A DNA stretch of 64,000 nt from NCBI GenBank assembly GCA_036399775.1, contig DASWMJ010000099.1, positions 9,677 through 73,676 on the forward strand, given 5' to 3'. The notes beneath the pieces are model-generated. The model saw only the letters and a list, made by a program, of their open reading frames with translations. It ran no database searches and was not told the DNA's origin. Below, piece after piece: positions 34,480 to 42,821 of the stretch; within the stretch, counting starts at the first letter, position 1; each line of letters begins with the position of its first letter. The stretch comes from JADMIH01 sp036399775 (GTDB taxonomy: Bacteria > Chloroflexota > Chloroflexia > QHBQ01 > JADMIH01). The position numbers and the translations under genes are program-made.

Positions 34480-34560
34480 CACCGCAAAGACGCAAAGGAA
34501 CGCAAAGTTCGTGAAGGTTTTTCTTGTTTGAACCCACAAAGGCACAAAGCGCACTAAGAG
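34480..34560 (+). repeat. Dispersed repeat copy (CCGCAAAGACGC family)
   Basis: A third, more diverged copy of the 80-base repeat of 13864 and 26462: CCGCAAAGACGCAAAGGAAC, AGTTCGTGAAGG and CCACAAAGGCACAAAGCGCAC in order. It lies in the 488-base gap between rplI and the cargo-like gene. Confidence 0.85.
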
Positions 34561-34679
34561 TGGGGGTTCGTTGTTCGTGATAACGTGATCGCGAACGGAT
34601 TATGGGTGTGCAGGATGCATCGGATGTTGTTTTGTGTAGAAGTAGATGACGTGTATTGTTAGATAGCGCAAAATTACTC

Positions 34680-34708
34680 TTGACCTGTAAGACTATACGT
34701 AGTATATA
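34680..34708 (+). promoter_or_regulatory. Sigma-70-type promoter of the cargo-like gene
   Basis: TTGACC (34680-34685), 17-base spacer, TATATA (34703-34708). Transcription would begin about 34715, leaving a leader of about 130 bases that contains an inverted repeat GCACCTGG (34727-34734) / CCAGGTGT. Confidence 0.6.
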
Positions 34709-34843
34709 GTAGATGTGCTAAGAAAGCACCTGGCTGGCGTAACTCTTTGCACTTCATTTATCGAGTACTTTATTCCAGGTGTTGCTCCCTCTCTAGCTCG
34801 TTCCGGCCAGTTGAACTCCTAACACTGGAGGCTTTAGCGACCC

Positions 34844-36001
34844 ATGGAAGACACTCATGATGCAAGGCAGGAGCGCCACTCTTCTCATGAGGCGGTTCAC
34901 AATCATGCAGATTTGCAGTCTGCAATGTTCGGGGCGCAGGCCCACGAGCCAAGCTTACCCTATACTCTTGGCACGTTGAGTTCAGCAAAGAAGCTATTGG
35001 GCCACCCGAATATCCGAGGTCGAGGTAATGGTCCGGTACGGCAGGCGGCGGTCCAGCGAATGCAGCAGACGCTCGGCAATCGGGCGACTCGGCGTCTCGT
35101 GCAGCCAACCCAGCAGCCCCCACTTCAGGAGACCAACCCTGGGGCCGTGTCCGCCTTCCGGCCCCTGCTGTCGCACGCCCCTTTGACCGCCACTGCCGTC
35201 CCGGTCGAGTTGCTTTCGAGTGCCGTGCAACGCCACTCAGCCGCGGGCGGTGCGCCGGTGGTGCAGCGGGTCCGGTATGTAGAGAATACCCGGACGGGTG
35301 AGACGCGGGAAGTGGCAGATAACTATCAACTTGGCCCGCAGGAAGCCTTTGTGGATACCAGCCAGAGCAGGCCCACGAATTTGCGCAAGGAGATGGCAAC
35401 GCTAACCTTTGAATTACCGCCAGCCCAACTGGGGCAGCAGGCGTTTTACAAAGGCACCAGCATGGGATCCATGAGGCAGGAGGGCGGGATTGCCACCGCC
35501 GGGTTGGACCCGGCAAAGGGCGGTATGGGGGGCGGGAGCGGCGTCTGGGAGGGTAACGCGCCGGATCGGTATTCCAATTTGGGATGGACCACCCTCGCAA
35601 CGAATGTAGAGGCCACCGAGGCCTATGCCAGGGGGTTTGAAAAAGACCGACGCAAACACGATGCGGAGATCGCAATGATGAAAGCGACAGGTAAGCTGAA
35701 CGCCAAGTGGATCGGCGTGACCCTGCGGGTGCTGGCGGATGCTCAGGAAATGCGTGACCACGACAAATGGCGACGGGATCCGGGGTCGGGAAGCATGGAC
35801 AACGTCTGGCAAACCAGTGAGGTGATTCCCGTTGAAAAGATTGAAGTGCAAAGCATCACCTTGATGATGTCGCCTGAGAGCATGACCGCTCTTCGGGAGC
35901 ACCTGGCAGCCAACGAGGGTGTGGTCAACACAGACTTTCTAGACGCGTTGCTGGCGAAGGAATACTTTATACCGGGGACGTGGGACCCGCGACAGAGGTA
36001 A
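34844..36001 (+). CDS. eCIS/DUF4157-like orphan cargo protein, possible ADP-ribosyltransferase
   Basis: The 385-residue protein has no membrane helix or signal peptide. Residues 69-87 (AVQRMQQTLGNRATRRLVQ) match the motif VLQLQRTIGNRAVQRLL of proteins carrying the eCIS-associated DUF4157 or similar leader; further VQR motifs follow near residues 127 and 140. After a helical middle part, AFYKGTSMGSMRQEGGIATAG (about residues 205-225, in two parts) and a later ATNVEATEAYARGF resemble the opening and central parts of ADP-ribosyltransferase-type toxins, but the match is loose. Such N-termini mark cargo of extracellular contractile injection systems, of which no structural gene is in this window. 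A good promoter lies upstream. A toxin role is inferred. Confidence 0.6.
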   Translation: MEDTHDARQERHSSHEAVHNHADLQSAMFGAQAHEPSLPYTLGTLSSAKKLLGHPNIRGRGNGPVRQAAVQRMQQTLGNRATRRLVQPTQQPPLQETNPGAVSAFRPLLSHAPLTATAVPVELLSSAVQRHSAAGGAPVVQRVRYVENTRTGETREVADNYQLGPQEAFVDTSQSRPTNLRKEMATLTFELPPAQLGQQAFYKGTSMGSMRQEGGIATAGLDPAKGGMGGGSGVWEGNAPDRYSNLGWTTLATNVEATEAYARGFEKDRRKHDAEIAMMKATGKLNAKWIGVTLRVLADAQEMRDHDKWRRDPGSGSMDNVWQTSEVIPVEKIEVQSITLMMSPESMTALREHLAANEGVVNTDFLDALLAKEYFIPGTWDPRQR

Positions 36002-36064
36002 CCCCGCGTGTCTAGCCGATACAGAAGCATGGCAAGCGGGCCGCACAGCCGAAAATCTATAATC

Positions 36065-37318
36065 TTATACCTCTCCGGGGCTGGGTTTGGGGAGAGGGCG
36101 GCTTGCTGTTTTGGGGGCGATGGTGTGGAGGAGTGAGACGAGAAGCAGGATGGCGAACAGGACCATTGACAGGATGACGAAGGCGTAGCTTGCTCGTGAG
36201 AAGATGACGGAGTAGATGCCCGCGAAGAGGAGAGCGAAGGAGACCAGGAGCCAGTGCGTGTTGGGGGTGGCGCCGCGTTCGGCGTGCGCTAAGAAGGCGC
36301 ATATGACCGCCAGAATGAGAAGGGATGCGTCGTGGATGTAGAGGTGGGGGCTGAGTATTACTGCCAGTAGGGCGGTGATGCCGAAGCGAGTGGGTAGCGG
36401 CCAGGGGGCGCGCCATACCAGGGCGACGGCGGCTATGCTCAAGAGCCAGGAGAGCATGGCTAGCTGCAAGACGAGACCAGGGGGGAGGCCGGTCATGGTC
36501 AGCAGGCCGCGCAGGTTGGGCATGGCTTCGGGAGAGAAGCCGAGGGAGCCGGTTGTGGTGGAGGATACCTGGAGCATGCCGATATAGGAGGTGAGAATTT
36601 TGGGGCCGGCAAGTAGTACCGCCGCGCCCCAGAGGGCTAATTGGGTGAGGGCGGCGTAGAGGAGCGCGCGCCAGTGCTTTTGGACGAGCAGGGCCACGCA
36701 CAGGAGTATCACCATCTGGGGCTTGAACGCGGCGAGACCTACGGCCAAGCCTAATTGCGCCCAATTCTGCTGCCGCCACGCGGAGAAGACCCACCACCAG
36801 AGGGCGAGCAGGACCAGGGACATCTGCCCCATGAGCAGGGCCTCGTAGATGGGCACGAAGCTGAAGAGGGCGAGCAGATAGATGGGGGGCATGGGGCCGC
36901 CCTGCCACCGAAGGTAGCGGGCGCGGATGGAGAGGGCGAGGACCAGCAGCACGCCCCAGAGGATGGCTATCCACAGGTAGTAGGCAACGTCGGGCGGCAC
37001 CCATGAGAGGGGGGTGAAGAGCATGGCGACGTAGGGAGGGTAATTGAAAGGGAGGACGCCGCCGGGGTAGCGAACGCCACCGCCGAGGTCGCGCTGGACC
37101 TCAGCCTGGGTTGTGAGGTCGTAGAGGTCCGCGCCCTGGCCGGAGGTAAGGATGTGCGCGCCGGTGACGAATATGGTGAAGTCTTTGCCGTAGGGGCCGT
37201 CTGACGCCTGGCGTACGAGATAAAGGCTGGCGACCAGCACGAGCAGAAGCTGCCAGCCGGTCTTGAGCAGGCGGGCGTTGCGCGGATTGGCGAGAGTGGC
37301 GGCAATTGCGGTGGTCAT
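36065..37318 (-). CDS. GT87/DUF2029 family glycosyltransferase
   Basis: A 417-residue membrane protein with about eleven helices. The first extracytoplasmic loop carries DFTIFVTGAHIL and later NYPPYVAMLFTPLSW, the DUF2029 pattern of polyprenol-phosphate-mannose-dependent mannosyltransferases. Such enzymes transfer a sugar from a lipid carrier on the outer face of the membrane. Its start overlaps the stop of the upstream GT39 gene, so the group forms an operon from about 44357 down to 36065. Confidence 0.82.
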   Translation of the reverse strand: MTTAIAATLANPRNARLLKTGWQLLLVLVASLYLVRQASDGPYGKDFTIFVTGAHILTSGQGADLYDLTTQAEVQRDLGGGVRYPGGVLPFNYPPYVAMLFTPLSWVPPDVAYYLWIAILWGVLLVLALSIRARYLRWQGGPMPPIYLLALFSFVPIYEALLMGQMSLVLLALWWWVFSAWRQQNWAQLGLAVGLAAFKPQMVILLCVALLVQKHWRALLYAALTQLALWGAAVLLAGPKILTSYIGMLQVSSTTTGSLGFSPEAMPNLRGLLTMTGLPPGLVLQLAMLSWLLSIAAVALVWRAPWPLPTRFGITALLAVILSPHLYIHDASLLILAVICAFLAHAERGATPNTHWLLVSFALLFAGIYSVIFSRASYAFVILSMVLFAILLLVSLLHTIAPKTASRPLPKPSPGEV

Positions 37319-38988
37319 TCGCGCTTGAGGAGCAGTACGCGGCGCTCCTGCCCGGCGTTCAACCAGGAGGTGTAGCGTAGGGAGCCGACCTGGGCGTACC
37401 CTGGAACTTGAATGTCGCTGACCAGGTAGACGGGATCGAGCAGGGCGTAGCCCGGGAAGGGTATGTCGACGAATTTGCGTTCGGCGCGGAGGTAGGCAGC
37501 CCCTTCGTCATAGAGATACCAGCCCGCCCACTCGTAGCCGGCGTCAATCTGTTGGCGCGGTATGCCTTGAGCGGCCAACTGCTCGGCACCATGCCAGCGC
37601 GCGGTGGCGTGCTCCTGGAAGTCGCGCTGAGCAAAGAGCGAGAAGAGAGCCAGGGGCACCAGTAACGCCCATTGCCACTGCCTGCGGGTGGGTTGCTCTA
37701 CGCCGGTGGACGGGCCCAATCGCCGGATGGTTGCCGCGATAATGATAGGGAAAAGAGGCAGCCAGTAGCGGTCAAAGAGATAAGTAGCGAAGACGAGGGT
37801 GGTACCGAACATCATCAGTCCGAGCAAGTAGAGTATCAGAGCAGGGTCCCTCTCCCGAACGCGCCAGGGGCGAGAGCGCAACCATGCCCAGAGGCTTTCC
37901 AGGCAGGTGGTGATGAGAAGGGCAGCTACCAGGCTGCTTGCGATGCCGAGGAGCAGCCAGACCCACTCGGGCCAGATAGGGGCCGCGTAGTAGTAAAAGA
38001 GCTGTAGCCCGGAGTTGTTGATGATATTGCCGTTCTGGGGCAGGATGCTGCCGGTGGATTGGATGGTGATTACCTGGAAGAGCAGGAAAAAGCCAAATAT
38101 AGGTAAAGCTAGCAGGGGACGACGCGGGAGTCTCACGATGGGTAGCAGACAGAGGCCAACCAGGGATAGCGACCAGACGAAGGTTTGAGCGCGCCATGTT
38201 ACGTATTGAGCTAAATGCTGGATGGCGTACGCTTGCTGCTCTTCGACGCGCATGGTGACGAGGCGGACCGGGAGAGTACGGCCCCACAGCACGTAGGCGA
38301 CCATGACCAGGGCGGGAAGGAGCGCAATGGCGAGCGCCCGCCGCCAGGTCCAATTATGGGACCACCACAAATAGGCCAGGGCAGCAGGCACCAGCAGTAT
38401 GCCGAATTGCCTGGTGAGCAACGATAAAATGGTGGCGATAGCACCCAGCCACAACCAGCCTTCTCCATGGCCCTTCATGCCCCTCACGTAGCCCAGGCAC
38501 CCCAGGAGCAAATAGGCCAGGAACGTGACATCGGTCATGAAGCTGTAACTCAGGTGGAGGTAGAAGGGGTTGAAACCGAGTAGAGCGGTACCCCAGAGCG
38601 CGGGGGTAGGGCGGACATCCAGGTGCCTTAGCAAGATGTAGAATGCGGCGAGGCAGGTGCCGCTCATGAAGAGGGTCGCGGCGGAGAGAGTGGTGAAGCT
38701 GAAGCCGAAGGGCACGACGAAAAGCAAGGCCAGGACATTGTGGCCGAAAGCATTGGCTTCGGTATAGTCGTGCGGGGTGAAAACGCCGTTGAGCAGACCT
38801 TCGACGGACCGGGCGTAAGCCCAGTCGTCAATCATGGGATAAGTGCGAGCGGGCACAACCAATGCCAGCACAGAGGCAAAGGCAAGAAGCAGCAAGCCGA
38901 GGTTGCATAAGTCGGCACGCCGTATGGTGGACGCGGCGTGGGTGGCGTTGAGGAGCGATAAGGGTTTCAGGGTAATGGTGGCTTTCAT
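37315..38988 (-). CDS. GT39-family membrane glycosyltransferase
   Basis: A 557-residue protein with about twelve membrane helices. The loop after the first helix has PMIDDWAYARSVEGLLNG and later TPHDYTEAN, the Asp-rich first loop that defines GT39/ArnT-type enzymes. The donor is a polyprenyl-phosphate sugar. A Tyr-rich, soluble C-terminal part (YEWAGWYLYDEGAAYLR) follows the last helix. It overlaps the downstream GT87 gene by four bases. Confidence 0.82.
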   Translation of the reverse strand: MKATITLKPLSLLNATHAASTIRRADLCNLGLLLLAFASVLALVVPARTYPMIDDWAYARSVEGLLNGVFTPHDYTEANAFGHNVLALLFVVPFGFSFTTLSAATLFMSGTCLAAFYILLRHLDVRPTPALWGTALLGFNPFYLHLSYSFMTDVTFLAYLLLGCLGYVRGMKGHGEGWLWLGAIATILSLLTRQFGILLVPAALAYLWWSHNWTWRRALAIALLPALVMVAYVLWGRTLPVRLVTMRVEEQQAYAIQHLAQYVTWRAQTFVWSLSLVGLCLLPIVRLPRRPLLALPIFGFFLLFQVITIQSTGSILPQNGNIINNSGLQLFYYYAAPIWPEWVWLLLGIASSLVAALLITTCLESLWAWLRSRPWRVRERDPALILYLLGLMMFGTTLVFATYLFDRYWLPLFPIIIAATIRRLGPSTGVEQPTRRQWQWALLVPLALFSLFAQRDFQEHATARWHGAEQLAAQGIPRQQIDAGYEWAGWYLYDEGAAYLRAERKFVDIPFPGYALLDPVYLVSDIQVPGYAQVGSLRYTSWLNAGQERRVLLLKRE

Positions 38989-39001
38989 ATGCTGGTATGG
39001 G

Positions 39002-40921
39002 CTAGCGGCCTGTTCGCAAAGCGCTGGCTAACTGCTCTTCCATCATGCTTTCGGCGATGTAGCCGTCCGCCCTCAATTGCTGGGCGAGCCAGGCGTGGAC
39101 TTTGGGGTCGTCGGGCTTTAGAAACTTGGACATAAGGGCTTCCCTGTACGCCTTGTCGCGCTGTCCCAGCGCCAGGTAGCCTGTGGCCGCCAGGAGATAC
39201 TCGTCGGCGATCTTGTAGTAAGTGCCGGCGTTTATATAATCTCGCGTCGCCTGGGCTACATTACCCCGCGCCTGGTTGATTCCGCCGCGCAGGATAAGCA
39301 CGGGTTTGTAATGAGGATCGAGGGTGGCTATCTTTGTAGTGAAGCGGTCCATGCGGGCTAACAAGCTGTCCGGCTGAGCATCTTCACGCAGGACGACCAC
39401 TCTATCGAAACGGGCGACTTCGGCCCAGTCCTGTTCGGGTGCGGAAAGTCGAGCCAGGAGATCGAGGTCGAGGGTGCTGACTACCCAGTAGATGTTACCC
39501 CGCGGGGTATGAGCGAAGAGGCGCGGGTCGCGGGCGTCAAAGGTCGCGGCGGGAGGGTTGCTGTGCCAGTAGAACTGGCTGACGGCGTATCCCAGGGAAG
39601 GCTCGTCCGCGAAGATGATGGTGTCTTGTGGGCGAGCATGTGGCTCCAAATAAGCGGCGGCCCCGCGAAAATCAGGGCGGTACATGGCCTTCTCGTCGGC
39701 ATTGGGTTGGAGGTAATTGGCTGCACCCAGCACGAAGGTGGAGACGGCGAATAGCGCGGCGAACGAGGCTGTGACCCACAACAGCTTGCCGCTGAAGGTG
39801 CGCGTGGTCATTCTGGCGGCTATCGAAAAGAGCGATACCACGCCGTTGGCGATGAGCAGCAAGTGAAAGGGCAACGCGAAGAGGGCATATCGCTCAAAGA
39901 CGATGTTCGTCGTGCTGAGTAGGGCGAGGAGGAGGGCAGGTATGGCAATCAAGATGCCACACAGGGCTACACTTTTCGCGCGGGCTTGAGTTATCGCCAG
40001 GTAAGCGCCCACGATAGCGAGGAGCAAAAAGAGTAGCTGGATGAAACTTTCCTGCCTGCCGCCTATGCCAAAAGAGGTGAACCAGTGTAATAATTTGAGG
40101 GCCAGGTTTGCCGCGCCGGAGAAGGACAGGCGAGAAGGATCGGGGCTGGCAGTGGGCACACTGAAGATGTCAATGAGCATAGGGACAGAGATGAGCGTGA
40201 CGGAGGCCATAGATATTAGCGCATAAAGGAATGGTCTGAGGCTTGCGCGCTTACGGGGAAGTAATTTCCAGAGCAACCAGAGTAGATACGGCGTAAGCGC
40301 AGGCATAACCATCGTGAGCGCAGCGTAAGCGTGCAGGATATTGGCGGACGCGGCCAGAGCGAACGCCAGCCACCACCTCCCCTGTCCGGTGCGCTCGGCG
40401 ATGACAAGACTGTAGACGGACAGGGCGGTGAGGAAGGCGATTATCGCGTAGGGACGCGCCTCCTGGGAATGGCTGAGCAGAGGCACTGAAAGCAGGGTGA
40501 GGAGAGCGGCCAGCAGCCCTTGCGCTCGTCCAAAAAGCTCCAGACCCAGTGCATAGACTACTACAGGCAAGAGAGAGCCTGCCAGCACTGAGGGCAGGCG
40601 CACGAAAACAGAAGTGGCGGCGGGGTCGGCGATTTGGGCGGTGAGCCAGGTCAGCATATAGCGCCAGGGCGTCTCGTTGTACATCCAGCCGAAGCGGTCT
40701 GTGAATACGGCAAGAGGGCCGCGCTGGGCTGCTTCCAGGTAAACGATCTCGTCGTACCAGAGATTATGGCAGTCGAGGCAGTAAGAACGCAGACCCAGGG
40801 CGAGGAGGAAAGCGGCGGCAAGCAAGAGCGGGGTAGAGTAATGCAACATGAGATGCCGGATACCGGCCCTGTGGAGAGGGTTGGCGAGCGGAGATTCGGT
40901 GTGTATGGTAGTCGCGCTCAT
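39002..40921 (-). CDS. GT39-family glycosyltransferase with TPR-like C-terminus
   Basis: A 639-residue paralogue of the two next genes. It starts at ATG 40921, after the stop of the upstream gene. The first extracytoplasmic loop has NLWYDEIVYLEAAQRGPLAVF with the WYDE motif expected for GT39, then eleven or so helices. The last 200 residues are soluble and end in repeated helix pairs of the type ADEYLLAATGYLALGQRDKAYR and HAWLAQQLRADGYIAESM, which are TPR-like. These features recur in 40938-42812 and 47130-48974. The acceptor is not known. Confidence 0.82.
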   Translation of the reverse strand: MSATTIHTESPLANPLHRAGIRHLMLHYSTPLLLAAAFLLALGLRSYCLDCHNLWYDEIVYLEAAQRGPLAVFTDRFGWMYNETPWRYMLTWLTAQIADPAATSVFVRLPSVLAGSLLPVVVYALGLELFGRAQGLLAALLTLLSVPLLSHSQEARPYAIIAFLTALSVYSLVIAERTGQGRWWLAFALAASANILHAYAALTMVMPALTPYLLWLLWKLLPRKRASLRPFLYALISMASVTLISVPMLIDIFSVPTASPDPSRLSFSGAANLALKLLHWFTSFGIGGRQESFIQLLFLLLAIVGAYLAITQARAKSVALCGILIAIPALLLALLSTTNIVFERYALFALPFHLLLIANGVVSLFSIAARMTTRTFSGKLLWVTASFAALFAVSTFVLGAANYLQPNADEKAMYRPDFRGAAAYLEPHARPQDTIIFADEPSLGYAVSQFYWHSNPPAATFDARDPRLFAHTPRGNIYWVVSTLDLDLLARLSAPEQDWAEVARFDRVVVLREDAQPDSLLARMDRFTTKIATLDPHYKPVLILRGGINQARGNVAQATRDYINAGTYYKIADEYLLAATGYLALGQRDKAYREALMSKFLKPDDPKVHAWLAQQLRADGYIAESMMEEQLASALRTGR

Positions 40922-40937
40922 AGATAGTCCTTGCTCG

Positions 40938-42812
40938 TCACGGGCGGCCTCCCAGGGCATAGGCTATCTGGGCCTCGATGCGGCTCTCGTCTTGCCTGCC
41001 CATGTCTGACAGCATTTGAGACATCCAGGCGTGGAGGTCGGCGTTTTGCGGCTCCATGCTCTTGGAGAGGAGGGTGTCGCGCCAGGCGCTGGCGGTCTCC
41101 GAGCGGAGGGCGAAGCCTTGCGCGGTGCGAAGATACTCGTCGCCCATCGGGAAATAGCTGCCCGCGACCCGGTACGCGCTCGCGGCCTCCGAAATCTGGC
41201 CGTTGGACTGGTAAATGGAGGCACGCAGGTTCATCGCGGTCTGCTCGACGGAGCGGGTGCGAGGCGAGACGCCTTCCAGTTGGCGCACGAACCAGTCGAG
41301 GTCGGACTTTGTGCCTGCCGAACCGGCTTGCTTGAGCAACACCACCCGGTCGAATTGCTTGACCTCGGTCCAGCGTTTGTCGGCCAGGATAGTCTGGGGC
41401 AGGTCGAAGTCGTAGCTGGCGAGCCAGTAGACCGCGCCCTGGGGGTCGTGCCGGAAGAGGTCGGGGTCGAGCGCGCTGTATGCGGTCGCCGGGGGGTTGC
41501 CTCGCCAGTAGAAGGTGCTTACCAGGGCGTCCCAGCCCATGAGCACGATAGTGTCTTCGGGACGCGCGTTCGTAAGGAGATAGGCGTGCGCGCTGCGGAA
41601 GTCGGGGCGGTAAGTAAGCTCCTGGTGCCGGTCATTGCTCATATAGTTGCGGACCCCTACCGCGAAGGCCAGCATGACTAACGCTGTTGAAAGTGTCGCG
41701 GGCAGCATCGAGAGCGTGCGCGGAGAGCGAGCGGGGTTTGCCTGCTTCGCGGGGAGGATGCTGGGGAGGAGGGCAAGGCCGTTGCCGACGAGCAGGAAAT
41801 AGAAAGGCATGGCGAAGAGGGCGTAACGCTGGAAGACTGCGTTGGTTGTGCTGAGAATAGCCAGGACGATGGATGGGACCAGGACGAAGAGCAGGCAGAG
41901 GGCTGCACCCTGTAGTTTCCGGGTGCGGACGGCGAAGAGTACGCCCGACAGCATGAGGAGGAGCAAAAATAACTGGGCGACGCGCTCCCACTGCCCGCCG
42001 ATGCCAAGCTGGGAGAACCAGCTCAGCAGTTCGAGGGGGGAGAGAATCAGGGCGGCCGGTGGGAGCTGGCGCAGATCGGGCGGGACGCGGGGCACTTGCA
42101 GCATGTCAACCAGCATCAGTAAGGCGACCATAGCCAGCGCGCCGAGGGAGAAGAGGGCATAGGAGAAGGGTCTTCTCCCGTTGGGGCGGCCTGGCCGGAG
42201 GTTCCACAGCAGCCAGAGCAGGTAGGGGGCGAGCGCGGGCAGGACCAGGGTGAGAGATACGTAGGCGTTGAGCACGTTGGCTACGGAGAGAAAGGTGAAT
42301 AGAAGCCACCATTTGGCGAGGCCCGTGCGATGGGCTACCAGGAGGGAGTAGACCGAAGCGGCGGTGAGCAGGGTAAGGAGCGCGTAGGGCCTTACGTCCT
42401 GGGAGTAGTTTATGTGGACGGGCGCGAGGGCCAGCATAGAGGCGGCGAGCAGACCTTGCGGGCGGCCAAATAGCTCGCGGCCCAGGCCGTAGACGGCGAG
42501 AGGGGTGAGCGCGCCCGCGATGGCCGAGGGCAGGCGCACGAGGGTGGCGGTGGCGATGGGGTCTACTGGTTGGATGGTCAGCCAGACGACCAGATAGTGC
42601 ATGGGTGTCTGGACGCGCATCCAGCCGAAGCGGTCGGTGAGTAATGCTTGCAGGCCGCGCTGGGCAACCTCTATGGAGGCTATCTCGTCGGACCAGAGGG
42701 TGCGGCAATCGAGGCAGTAGAGGCGCAGGGACAATGCTACCAGGAAAAGCGCGGCCAGGGCCGGCCAGGTGAGGTAAGGCTGCGAGAGGCGATATTTAGA
42801 CATCAAGGCCAT
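40938..42812 (-). CDS. GT39-family glycosyltransferase with TPR-like C-terminus
   Basis: A 624-residue paralogue of 39002-40921. It has DCRTLWSDEIASIEVAQRG (the GT39 first loop, WSDE), a helix-rich core, and a C-terminal soluble part ending DEYLRTAQGFALRSETASAWR and HAWMSQMLSDMGRQDESRIE. It is 9 bases downstream of the DUF2142-like gene and is probably co-transcribed. Confidence 0.82.
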   Translation of the reverse strand: MALMSKYRLSQPYLTWPALAALFLVALSLRLYCLDCRTLWSDEIASIEVAQRGLQALLTDRFGWMRVQTPMHYLVVWLTIQPVDPIATATLVRLPSAIAGALTPLAVYGLGRELFGRPQGLLAASMLALAPVHINYSQDVRPYALLTLLTAASVYSLLVAHRTGLAKWWLLFTFLSVANVLNAYVSLTLVLPALAPYLLWLLWNLRPGRPNGRRPFSYALFSLGALAMVALLMLVDMLQVPRVPPDLRQLPPAALILSPLELLSWFSQLGIGGQWERVAQLFLLLLMLSGVLFAVRTRKLQGAALCLLFVLVPSIVLAILSTTNAVFQRYALFAMPFYFLLVGNGLALLPSILPAKQANPARSPRTLSMLPATLSTALVMLAFAVGVRNYMSNDRHQELTYRPDFRSAHAYLLTNARPEDTIVLMGWDALVSTFYWRGNPPATAYSALDPDLFRHDPQGAVYWLASYDFDLPQTILADKRWTEVKQFDRVVLLKQAGSAGTKSDLDWFVRQLEGVSPRTRSVEQTAMNLRASIYQSNGQISEAASAYRVAGSYFPMGDEYLRTAQGFALRSETASAWRDTLLSKSMEPQNADLHAWMSQMLSDMGRQDESRIEAQIAYALGGRP

Positions 42813-42821
42813 GCTATGAGG

